This document shows, one piece after another, positions 38,938 to 47,298 of a DNA stretch of 64,000 nucleotides. Below the pieces are notes generated by a model. The model was given only the letters and a program-made list of their open reading frames with translations. It did no database searches and was not told the DNA's origin. Source of the stretch: Vibrio sp. UBA2441 (GTDB lineage: Bacteria; Pseudomonadota; Gammaproteobacteria; Enterobacterales; Vibrionaceae); contig DDQN01000023.1 in NCBI GenBank assembly GCA_002342685.1, positions 62,491 through 126,490 on the forward strand. Direction: 5' to 3'. A program made the translations under genes and the position numbers. Numbering within the stretch: the first letter of the stretch is position 1; each line of letters starts with the position of its first letter.

Positions 38938-40047
38938 TTAATGCTTGTCGATGGGAGAGTAAGAAAAGTCCATGGTGTCTGTGTTTTCCTCTGGTTCTTC
39001 TTTTAATTTCGGTTCATACACCAAAAATTCATTGCCATCACGGTCAGGAAAATAACTTTCGCGTTTATAAAGTTTATTCAGTGCTTTAACCATTGAGTGT
39101 TTCACTAATGCGCCATCAGTCAATTTACGTAGTAATGGCTTAGCCATCCCCTGTATGCCGACAACAGCATCTACACCTAATATATTGCCGACGTCATCTC
39201 GTCTTGACTTGGCTGGCTCATGACCAAAATAAGCCGATAGAAACAACCAAAGGTAAGCTATTGCATTACCCTTAGAACCACGACCAATCCACACATCTCC
39301 GGCAAGGTATTGCGCTTCCGCATTTCCTTGCTCAGAGGCAACTTCAAACCAGTATATTGCTCTCAAGGTGTTTTTTTCAACACCGCTACCGTCGCGATAA
39401 TGAATACCCAGTTTCAATTGGCCTTCAGAGCTATTTTGCTGTGCCGCTTTAAAGTGCCACTCGGCAGATAATTTTGGGTTAGGATTATTATTGGACTCTG
39501 CAATATACCAATCTCCCATAAAGAGCTGCGCTTCAATATCGCCACCGTTTGCCACTTCTTCTATGCTAGCGATGCCTTTTTCCGTGTCCTGTTCAATTCC
39601 TTTCCCACCCAAAAAAGCTTTGCCTAACTCAAGCTGTGCTTTGGTATTCCCATTGTGTGCTTCTATCGCTATTTGCCAAAATTTAGATTTCTGATTAAGT
39701 ACAACATCATCTTTTGCTCTGCCACAAACTCGAACGACGCCGTACATCGCTATTTCACTGCCTATAAGGGCCGCTTGCTCATACCAATATAATGCTTCTC
39801 TGGGGTTGTTCATTTCGGCTTCTTTCGCCAAATACAGTTGCGTGGGCACATGTCCTGTCTCCGCTTTAAAGACGCGCTCTTTACGCTCTTCACTTCGCTG
39901 CCTTTCAATTGCTCTTCTATAGGCGCGTTCTCTTTCGTCTTTTTCAAGCGCCAACCGTTTTTTCTTGGCAGACAAGGAGGCAAGCCATCCAATGATGACT
40001 AATAAAGAAATGCCGGTAGCCCCAAGGGCAATGGTTATAAAATTCAT
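38938..40047 (-). CDS. Sel1-repeat (SLR) membrane-anchored protein
   Basis: A 369-aa protein with an N-terminal membrane segment (about residues 5-23) followed by a strongly charged Lys/Arg/Glu helix (about 28-65), then Sel1-like repeats (about 70-275) such as AQLELGKAFLGGKGIEQDTE, QLKLGIHYRDGSGVEKNTLR and AQYLAGDVWIGRG. Sel1 repeats form alpha-solenoids for protein contacts. No enzymatic domain is seen. It converges on the EAL-protein gene. Confidence 0.8.
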   Translation of the reverse strand: MNFITIALGATGISLLVIIGWLASLSAKKKRLALEKDERERAYRRAIERQRSEERKERVFKAETGHVPTQLYLAKEAEMNNPREALYWYEQAALIGSEIAMYGVVRVCGRAKDDVVLNQKSKFWQIAIEAHNGNTKAQLELGKAFLGGKGIEQDTEKGIASIEEVANGGDIEAQLFMGDWYIAESNNNPNPKLSAEWHFKAAQQNSSEGQLKLGIHYRDGSGVEKNTLRAIYWFEVASEQGNAEAQYLAGDVWIGRGSKGNAIAYLWLFLSAYFGHEPAKSRRDDVGNILGVDAVVGIQGMAKPLLRKLTDGALVKHSMVKALNKLYKRESYFPDRDGNEFLVYEPKLKEEPEENTDTMDFSYSPIDKH

Positions 40048-40373
40048 AAATTCAGTTAATACATCAATACGCTAAAGCGTTATTATTTTCATTGTTATAA
40101 TAATTATATACCCAAGTAACCTCAAGACAGCGTCGTTGTCGCCAATGTACTAAAAAGTCACTCATTTTATCCATCTGAGTCACATTATATGAGATTAAGG
40201 TGCAGTACCAATTCTAAATACCTTTTCCTTGAGTCCATTACGTTAAGTCCTCACAAAATAAAGAATTGTTGCGCTATGGTTACTTTTAACGACTAATAGA
40301 AGAAAAACTTTAACGGAAAAAAGCGCACCCGAAGGTGCGCTAAAGGCATGGATATTCGTTTAATTGCGTAGTT
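40048..40373. other. Gap between the Sel1 protein and large lipoprotein genes
   Basis: A 326-bp gap. It contains the terminator at 40322-40341 and a stretch ATACCCAAGTAACCTCAAGA at 40108-40127, a short sequence that recurs in similar form near 42763. Nothing else is evident apart from the presumed Sel1-gene promoter. Confidence 0.4.
40322..40341 (-). terminator. Terminator of the large lipoprotein gene
   Basis: AGCGCACC (40322-40329) pairs with GGTGCGCT (40334-40341) around a stable TTCG-type loop (read on the minus strand). A T-run follows on the minus strand. Confidence 0.9.
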
Positions 40374-42284
40374 TTAACTACACTCTGATGAACTGGTTCC
40401 TGATGTCCCTTGTACCGTTGCCGCCTGAACTTCACAGAAGTTAGCATGGCTAAAGGCATTCAGTATTTCATCATGTGCCGCTTTGTTGAAAATCATTTCC
40501 TGTGACTCTTGAGTCAGATTAGGTTCAAACTCGCCAGAATGGATAAGGTTCACGCCATCAGCATAATCACTCATAGCGAAAATTCTGGCGACATCAACAT
40601 CGTCACTTAGTCGACGTACACTAGGTGGCAAGTAGACAACTAAGATTTCCGCACCACTTACGGTTCGTAACTCCCAGTTCCCCGTTGCGTATAATGTTCC
40701 ATTGCTATTCGAGTCTGACGGTACTGCATAAAAATTAACGGTTTTATTGCTGTCGCTTACGATCTCAGCATAAACGTTATTTCCATCACCATAAGCGACG
40801 TATGGACCTTTTGCCTGTGAAGGAGTCGTTGCCGCAACAGAAGAGAAAAGATCTTGCATGGTTTCCGCATAACCACCGGTTTCACCACCTAACCATACCT
40901 GGTAGCAAACTCCCTCTTGCAACTGCTGAGAGTCACAAGTATGTTGCCAAAGCTCATATCGGTCATAAAGCTGGATAAAGTCCATCTGATAACCCGCAGC
41001 ACTGTCGCTACTAAAGGGACTGGCGTCCTGAACAAATTTAGACCACTTTTCAGTTCTAAAATCAGCAGCGCGTAATGTAGCCGCAATGTCTTTTCCGGCC
41101 AGCAGAATTTTGTTGGCAACAAATTGCTCTTTAATCTCAGAATAGGTTGGATGCGTTAACGATACTACGCCCGTGACATCATCAACAGTGATAATAAAGT
41201 CTTCATTAACATCTTTCCAGCCATCCGAAGTCAGGATGAAATTATTACCACTGTCAGTTCTCTGATCCCACGTAGAACCGTTGTACTGGTACTCTACGCC
41301 AGCCTCAACATAAGCACCACTAACATCCGAAGACGCTGCCAGCTTGAAGTTATGATAAAAGGCACGCAAATAACTGTCGTTATGCCAAGCACTGTATGAG
41401 TATACGCCGTCTGATTTAACGACATTAAATACCTCTGTTGCACTGGCCACCTGAAGCTCTCGCTTCACTTCAATTTCACTCTTAGCATTAGTCACATCAA
41501 TTTGTACTTCTGTGTCTACTGCCGATATTATCTGAGTGATTGGCGCATCAACATCATCGGTTTCAATAATGGTTGTCGCAATGGTTTGCAAGTTTTCAGC
41601 GACCTGCTCACTTATCCACTCTAATTTTTCCTGTTCGGTAATGCCATCTTCAGCCGATGGGTTTGCTTCAAAGTCTGCCGTATTACGTTTCATGATATCA
41701 GCGGCAACCTGAGCAACCTGATGTAACTGTTTATAGGCTTTCTGCTCAGTGGCATCTGTACTTTGCTTTTTCGCCACATAATCGGTTTGTGGGTTAATAT
41801 CTAAGCCCAGTAAATCCTTAATCGCTTTTTCAGCGTCTTCGAGATTTTCTGTATTTTGGTTATCTAACTCGCTTTTCACCATGGTAGAAATTGGACTAAC
41901 AAAGGTATAACCTACAGGTGCAGTAAGCGAATATTCTCCATCTATTGGGGTGCCTGGGTTGTCTTGGTCAATGGTGATGTTTTTTACCACTTCTACCACA
42001 ATACCGTGAGCATCAATTTCAGCCTGTGTCAGCCCTGTTAAAGTAAAGCTACCGTTCGTACCTGTAACGGCTGTTGGTTCACCTTGATCACACACTTTGT
42101 TGTCGTTTACATCCAGACAAACATTCGCATTCATTAAGTAACCATCAGCAGCCTGACCAGACAGAGATTGAGCTCCACCAGTCGCACCATCTGAACTGCT
42201 GCCACCACCTCCGCATCCGTACAGCGCCAATGCCACTGCTGCACCAATCAAAGGTTTGCTCAACTTAGAATTCTTTAACAACAT
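40374..42284 (-). CDS. Large surface lipoprotein of unknown function
   Basis: The start at 42284 gives 636 aa with a lipoprotein signal (MLLKNSKLSKPLIGAAVALA then LYGCGGGG); the frame is open further upstream, but the extra 28 residues do not look real. After the lipid Cys comes a Gly/Ser spacer and a domain with an EF-hand-like loop (VCLDVNDNKVCDQGEPTAV) typical of many marine lipoproteins. A helical part (about 140-280) and a beta-rich part follow. Four Cys at the C-terminal half may form disulphides. No enzymatic motif is recognised. Confidence 0.7.
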   Translation of the reverse strand: MLLKNSKLSKPLIGAAVALALYGCGGGGSSSDGATGGAQSLSGQAADGYLMNANVCLDVNDNKVCDQGEPTAVTGTNGSFTLTGLTQAEIDAHGIVVEVVKNITIDQDNPGTPIDGEYSLTAPVGYTFVSPISTMVKSELDNQNTENLEDAEKAIKDLLGLDINPQTDYVAKKQSTDATEQKAYKQLHQVAQVAADIMKRNTADFEANPSAEDGITEQEKLEWISEQVAENLQTIATTIIETDDVDAPITQIISAVDTEVQIDVTNAKSEIEVKRELQVASATEVFNVVKSDGVYSYSAWHNDSYLRAFYHNFKLAASSDVSGAYVEAGVEYQYNGSTWDQRTDSGNNFILTSDGWKDVNEDFIITVDDVTGVVSLTHPTYSEIKEQFVANKILLAGKDIAATLRAADFRTEKWSKFVQDASPFSSDSAAGYQMDFIQLYDRYELWQHTCDSQQLQEGVCYQVWLGGETGGYAETMQDLFSSVAATTPSQAKGPYVAYGDGNNVYAEIVSDSNKTVNFYAVPSDSNSNGTLYATGNWELRTVSGAEILVVYLPPSVRRLSDDVDVARIFAMSDYADGVNLIHSGEFEPNLTQESQEMIFNKAAHDEILNAFSHANFCEVQAATVQGTSGTSSSECS

Positions 42285-42994
42285 ATTAGATTCACTCATA
42301 TTGGATAAAACTACACAACACCATAAGCTCTGCATATTAATACAAAACTCAGTAACAATTCCATCCATAGAGCTAATTAATATAATTAATTTGTTGAATG
42401 GATCTCAAAATTAAATGCATATTACACAAGTCAAACAATTAGATTCAATATTCTAAAAACACTCGACAAAAACCAACCAAAAAATCAAATTAATTTTAAA
42501 AAACAACAACTTATACAAAAATTACTCTTAATCCCTTCAAAACAACCACTAAATTAACATTGCAACAAACTAATTGCACAAAGAGGAATACGTTATTAAA
42601 CAAGTTTCCTAGAAATTACCCAAAGAAATATATTGAGCTTTTTAATAAAAATTAAAGGCCGTACTCGTTGCTTGTCTATCAATTTTTTGCTTCACACATT
42701 AAAATGGGCTCTGGATCAACTTTATCAACACGCTTAAAAACAATAGAGTCGTTTGATGCTTTACCCAAGTAGCCTCAGATACCGAATAAAAACGATATAA
42801 TTGTGTTCTGTTCAAGGTAAATAACAGACGTGATGCCATTTACCCAAGCCAATTAGCTTTTTTCTATATCTGTTTATAATAAATTTATTTCTTTAAACAA
42901 AAACATCTCGTTATAGTTTTGCTATGAACACTAAGCCGCAACAAGCCTATCACTGCGGTTTAGAACAGCCTACCTATATTCAGAAGACGTATAC
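42285..42994. other. AT-rich 710-bp gap without intact genes
   Basis: The sequence is extremely AT-rich from 42370 to 42900 and codes for nothing I can support. It presumably holds the promoter of the large lipoprotein. ACCCAAGTAGCCTCAGA at 42762-42778 resembles the element near 40108. The gap leads into the broken gene at 42995 and may be part of the same decayed stretch. Confidence 0.4.
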
Positions 42995-43729
42995 ATGCAA
43001 AAAAACCACATTTACTTGACCGGGACCAACTGTTTGAGCAACTCGCCATCGAGGACAGTCACTCGTTCCCATTCGTTTTTGGTGACAATATGGATGGTTA
43101 CTTTGAAGGAAGTAGCCTCTCCGACAGTTTCGGTAGCTACACGCACAGCAAACAACACTTTTTTACTGGTTTTAGTTCAACTGTGGGTGGCCAGCCCCAA
43201 AAAAGAACGAAAGCATTAAAGGCAACACTTTATCCATTTGGTATAGAGCACACTTTCCCAAATACGCTCAAAGAGTCTTTTAGCCTGTTTTCCGGCGAAA
43301 GAACGCTATGCATACAACTCAAAACTGCTACCCGGCAGAAGCTCGGTTTTATCTCAGAAATAACCAATATTGCACAACAAGGCACCCTTCATTTTTCGCC
43401 TAACGGCACAACGTTAGCATTACACAATGAAGCGAAGTCCGATGACCCAAACTATCTCACTATCATTTGTAATAAACCCCTGCAGCCAATTGAACTAACA
43501 CATCACAGCCAAAAAACAGCTGGTATTTGACCGAAAAACGGCGTCACTGCTGGTCAATAACGACGTCGTTCCAATGTCTCTGATTAGCGCTGCCAATGAC
43601 GAACTTAGCAATATTCGATTTGCGCGACCGGATTTTTCTCTTTCTCATATGTCATTAAAAGAAAAGAACTATCTAAAACACAAGATTGAACACAACCCTT
43701 CTGATATTGCGCAAGATAATGAAGAGTAA
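42995..43729 (+). pseudogene. Broken gene of unknown family with two frameshifts
   Basis: Three pieces of frame join to one coherent protein of about 245 aa: MQKNHIYLT from 42995, then DRDQLFEQLAIEDSHSFPFV and VFGDNMDGYFEGS onwards in another frame up to about 43505, then KQLVFDRKTASLLVNNDVVP and ARPDFSLSHMSLKEKNYLKH back in the first frame, ending at TAA 43727-43729. The first shift is near 43018 and the second at a run of six A's (43511-43516). The protein is mostly soluble, with no membrane segment. I do not recognise the family. Alternatively, the piece at 43090-43530 (146 aa) could be read as a gene by itself. Confidence 0.55.
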
Positions 43730-43760
43730 AGTATGAGATTTACACTCCAGAGGTGAAGTA

Positions 43761-43803
43761 ATTTGTTTTGATGTTATACTCTGGTCATAACATCAAAACA
43801 AAT
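43761..43803. repeat. Perfect 17-bp inverted repeat
   Basis: ATTTGTTTTGATGTTAT (43761-43777) and its exact complement (43787-43803) are separated by nine bases. It lies at the start of the toxin remnant. It could be an operator of the toxin-antitoxin pair, or a scar of a lost element. Confidence 0.9.
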
Positions 43804-44030
43804 ACAATAAGCGTGTATTTGGTCATGACAATGCTCATGCCATAAGGCCACCCAAAAACAAGAAATTTAGTGGCAAACGGTACGAGTATGACCACCTGCA
43901 TAAATCAGCCGTAGATAAAGGAACGCCTTATGAGTTTTCCGATTGTTACTCGCTGCTACAGGACTTTTTTGAAGGCATAGATAAAACTATAGAAGCAATA
44001 GAAGCAATAGAAGCAATAGAAGGTGAATAA
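43791..44030 (+). pseudogene. DUF6516/TumE-like toxin, 5'-truncated remnant
   Basis: The frame open from 43791 to the TAA at 44028-44030 encodes about 79 residues including YNKRVFGHDNAHAIRPPKNK, KRYEYDHLHKSAVDKGTPYE and FSDCYSLLQDFFEGID. This pattern (a YDNA-H region, then a YEF strand and a C-terminal helix) is like the C-terminal part of DUF6516 (TumE) toxins. There is no start codon in frame after the preceding stop, so the 5' half seems lost. The tail has a 9-base repeat giving IEA units. It is immediately followed by an HTH antitoxin, the known tumE-tumA order. Assignment to DUF6516 is by eye. Confidence 0.55.
43989..44021 (+). repeat. In-frame 9-bp tandem repeat ATAGAAGCA in the toxin tail
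   Basis: Three exact copies of ATAGAAGCA and a partial fourth give an Ile-Glu-Ala repeat at the C-terminus of the remnant. Copy changes would keep the reading frame. Confidence 0.9.
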
Positions 44031-44031
44031 T

Positions 44032-44433
44032 ATGAAAGCGAGAATCGGAATTATGTCTGAAAAGCTAATTCGTATGAGAATGTTGGCTATTGCTCAAGGT
44101 CAATACACACCAAAAGCTAATGAACCAAAAATCTGGTACACCTCGTTTAACGCGATATCACAACTACTAAGACCAGAGAACATTGAACTGCTTCGCTTAA
44201 TTGATTCAGAACGTCCGGAAAGCTTAACTCAACTGGCAGAATTAACAGGCAGAGCAAAATCCAACCTTTCTAACACGCTAAAAGCATTAAGTGAAAAGGG
44301 CTTTGTTCGAATGGAGCAAGGGACAGGAAAATCCGTTAAGCCGGTAGCGGTATTTACAGATTTTGAAATTGTGACAGATTCAGAGTTAGAATTTCTGCTA
44401 ATGCAATTGTCTGTTGGGAAATCAACGGCCTAA
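44032..44433 (+). CDS. HTH antitoxin-like regulator (TumA-like)
   Basis: A 133-aa DNA-binding protein. The ATG at 44032 is 1 bp after the toxin remnant stop; a GTG at 44023 would overlap it. The MarR/ArsR-like winged helix is ESLTQLAELTGRAKSNLSNT then LKALSEKGFVRME (about residues 60-95). TumA-type antitoxins follow TumE toxins in an operon and are HTH proteins of this size. Since the toxin is truncated, this antitoxin may be an orphan, kept for regulation or to protect against related toxins. Confidence 0.7.
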   Translation: MKARIGIMSEKLIRMRMLAIAQGQYTPKANEPKIWYTSFNAISQLLRPENIELLRLIDSERPESLTQLAELTGRAKSNLSNTLKALSEKGFVRMEQGTGKSVKPVAVFTDFEIVTDSELEFLLMQLSVGKSTA

Positions 44434-44529
44434 TAAACTTATTTACAAGGCCGTTGCTACTCTCTATAAACGGCTATACGCCACCGCAGTGCTCAGCGAC
44501 GTATACAAACTGGCCGTGCGCCCTTTGAC

Positions 44530-44580
44530 TTTATCCCTGAAAGAACAAGCCAGTTCTTAAGCTTGATCCTCAGGGATAAA
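44530..44580. terminator. Long two-part hairpin between antitoxin and GH31 genes
   Basis: TTTATCCCTGA (44530-44540) pairs with TCAGGGATAAA (44570-44580), and inside it AAGAAC (44541-44546) pairs with GTTCTT (44553-44558). It lies between converging genes. No T-run follows, so terminator use is likely but not proven. Confidence 0.5.
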
Positions 44581-44590
44581 CCCGCTTTCT

Positions 44591-47245
44591 TTAGTAAATG
44601 ACTTCTATCTTATTTTGTTGCGTTACGTCCAACGAATCGATTGAAACCATCAATTGATTGTTTTCATATCGCCAGTCACTGATCGGTTTGCCGTTCAGAA
44701 GCACCGCTTCAATGTTCTTGTCGGCCATTACCCATTGCACTTCTAATGTTCGCATATGCTTTGCACCCTGATAATCTCCCGAGCTCGCTATTCGTAAACT
44801 TGCTTTTCCTTCGCTGGCCTTCGCTGTGAGTTTGGTCGCTCTCACCTCTCCATTTTGGTATGCGATGGTTTCTCCGTCATCTTCAAATAAAGTAAACTCC
44901 GATGCCGTCGGCAAGCCATATAATTTGACTAATAAGGTGTCTGGCACCTCACTGGATACTTTGTCTGCAGCAAAACCATTGGTTGGTATTATCGCGCCTT
45001 TTCTAACATACAGCGGCAACGTATAAACCTGCGTATCATCTATGTTGCGATACAAAGGCACGGCATCCAGTTTAAGGCCATTTTCACTACTCAGTTCTTG
45101 ATTAGTGTGGAAGTCATACCAGGTACCCGCAGGTAAATAAACGTCAGTGGTCTTCTGTTCTAGCTGCGCAACCGCGACGCTTAATATGTCCTTACCCATC
45201 ATTTTATGATCAGGAAGTACAGCCTCAGCATCATTTGGGTAGTTATAACTTAGGGTCGGGAATACAGGCTCACCGGTATTCGCCGCCGTATGTGCCAACG
45301 AGTAAAGGTACGGAATTAACTGGTAACGCAACTTAAGGTTAAAGTGGTTACTAGCCATATCTCCCACTCTATCCGGCGCGGTTTCCTTACAATTACACAA
45401 ATTCTCCGTATGAGGCCGTACCGGTACATCAAACAAAGCACTGTAAGCGAACCACTGAGTATAGGTTTCATCTAAAACTTGTTGCTTGTCCTCTCGTCTT
45501 ACCCTGAGTCCACTGCGGTGAAAACCACCGATATCCGAACCATAGTAATCGATACCAGATAACATCATGTTTTCTTGCATGCCAATATGCACTGCAAGGC
45601 TGGTTAAGTTTGAGCCGATATCAGCAGACCACATTGAAGTACCAAACTTTTGTACTCCCGGTGCGCCTGATCGGGACATCATAAACGGACGTATTTTGGT
45701 TGCATGATCTTTATATCCCTGAAAAATACTTTCCAGCCACTGATAATTATATAAGTTATGTACTTCCTGATGTGATTTATCGCCAAAGTAACGTGCCTTA
45801 CCGTTATACATTTCCGGTTCACCAAGATCAGTCCAGTGACCTATTATGCCCATATCTACTAAGGGTGCCCGCTTCCACTCATGCCATTTTTTACCTGCGC
45901 TGGCATTACTCCAGTCGATCATGCCTCCTTTACCCCACCAGTGACCAATACCATTTGGATCTGTATCTATGGCTCTGCCTGTTTGCGGATCTTTCGCCAG
46001 ATAACCTAACTCATCCATCACTTTGTGTGAGTCCAGACCTTCACTGATGTAAGACTCTTCAATCAGCATCATGCCGACGCCCTGCTTTTTCAGCTTGGCG
46101 ATCTTAGCTTGTGGATTAGGAAAGTTCTCCTCGTCCCAGGTCAGTGAGCCCATTTGACTCATAGCATCACGATCACTCACATTGCCAAACCACTGCAAGT
46201 CCATCACGACACCATCGATGGTAAAGTCATGTTGTTTCAATGTTTGAAGTTTGTCGTCCAGCTCTTTCCAGTTATCAAACCCATATTCAGATAGCCACAA
46301 GCCGAACATTTTTCTAGGCGGCACCAATGGATTCCCGACCATTTTCATATAAGTAGAACGAAGGTCGCTGAGCGTATCTCCTGTATAAAACAAGATATTG
46401 GCCTGACCGGAGGCGGGTTTAATCTCCCACGGAGACTGACTGAAATCCCAACTTGATGCGTATAAGTTGTCTAAATAGATCGCAAAATCTTTTTTCTTAG
46501 GATGGGATGCATAAAGAACAGGGAACTGAGTATTTCCTGTTGCTCCACCATTAAAGCCCTCCATTTTATTTCCAGAGTGACGGATCTTTCCATTCCAGCT
46601 GCCATCGATAACACCGGGCTCTGAAAACTCTTGCCCTAATCCACTCAACCGGTAATCGTTATTCGCAACTACCTCTAAGCCATTTTTATTGTCCGGGCAT
46701 ATCAACGTGAGCCGCTGACCTGTCGTATTAGACAGCTCAACACACAAGGTATTCAGCTCCATTTTTCCTTTCAGACTGCCGGTAGAAAATGCATTTGAGG
46801 TCACATCTGCTGATGCTGTTCCCTTTAGTGACTCCAGGTTAATAAACTCTGCCAAACCTGGCTCGCTGCTTTGATTCACGTCCAGATAAGACAGTTGTAG
46901 CAAGGTATCTGAATACACTTTCACCACGAGTTTTTTTTCTTTGAGTTTGGCGTTAGCCGAAATTGAATCAAAGTTGGCGTCAACAAATGGTTCATTAAGC
47001 CTGGTTTTTAAGGCCGTTTTTAGTGCCTGCTCAGAGGAGTAAACCGTATTAAGTAACGGCCTAAGTTGTTTACGGATATTTTGCTGTGGGAATTTTTTGT
47101 TTAACCGAAACACATCTACCGCTTTGATCTGATATCTGACACCACTGTAGTACTGAAACTGGTCGATAGCAGAAGCTGATGATGCCACGCCTGAAAAGGT
47201 AACCAAAGACAATAGTGAGAGCGAACTCAACAACATTTTTAGCAT
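44591..47245 (-). CDS. GH31 alpha-glucosidase, exported
   Basis: An 884-aa enzyme from the ATG at 47245, which has a GGAAG site; a TTG four codons up is less likely. A signal peptide (about residues 1-24, ending in SSASA) sends it to the periplasm. The GH31 barrel shows FGLWLSEYGFDNW, VMDLQWFGN, the nucleophile Asp in GHWTDLGEPEMY, the acid/base Asp in TSMWSADIGSNLTSL, and SRSGAPGVQKFG. Family members act on alpha-glucosides, alpha-xylosides or sulfoquinovosides; the WTDLGEPE site and the neighbouring GH13 gene suggest an alpha-glucosidase. It lies 53 bp after the GH13 gene and is probably in its operon. Confidence 0.88.
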   Translation of the reverse strand: MLKMLLSSLSLLSLVTFSGVASSASAIDQFQYYSGVRYQIKAVDVFRLNKKFPQQNIRKQLRPLLNTVYSSEQALKTALKTRLNEPFVDANFDSISANAKLKEKKLVVKVYSDTLLQLSYLDVNQSSEPGLAEFINLESLKGTASADVTSNAFSTGSLKGKMELNTLCVELSNTTGQRLTLICPDNKNGLEVVANNDYRLSGLGQEFSEPGVIDGSWNGKIRHSGNKMEGFNGGATGNTQFPVLYASHPKKKDFAIYLDNLYASSWDFSQSPWEIKPASGQANILFYTGDTLSDLRSTYMKMVGNPLVPPRKMFGLWLSEYGFDNWKELDDKLQTLKQHDFTIDGVVMDLQWFGNVSDRDAMSQMGSLTWDEENFPNPQAKIAKLKKQGVGMMLIEESYISEGLDSHKVMDELGYLAKDPQTGRAIDTDPNGIGHWWGKGGMIDWSNASAGKKWHEWKRAPLVDMGIIGHWTDLGEPEMYNGKARYFGDKSHQEVHNLYNYQWLESIFQGYKDHATKIRPFMMSRSGAPGVQKFGTSMWSADIGSNLTSLAVHIGMQENMMLSGIDYYGSDIGGFHRSGLRVRREDKQQVLDETYTQWFAYSALFDVPVRPHTENLCNCKETAPDRVGDMASNHFNLKLRYQLIPYLYSLAHTAANTGEPVFPTLSYNYPNDAEAVLPDHKMMGKDILSVAVAQLEQKTTDVYLPAGTWYDFHTNQELSSENGLKLDAVPLYRNIDDTQVYTLPLYVRKGAIIPTNGFAADKVSSEVPDTLLVKLYGLPTASEFTLFEDDGETIAYQNGEVRATKLTAKASEGKASLRIASSGDYQGAKHMRTLEVQWVMADKNIEAVLLNGKPISDWRYENNQLMVSIDSLDVTQQNKIEVIY

Positions 47246-47298
47246 ATTTTCTTCCAATTATTAGGTAATAAGGAGCCATAAGGCTCCTGTAATATCAA

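Noticed and set aside
40108..42778. ACCCAAGTARCCTCA elements at 40108 and 42762 as a mobile element
   Set aside because: Only about 17 bases are shared and no ends or target duplications are seen.
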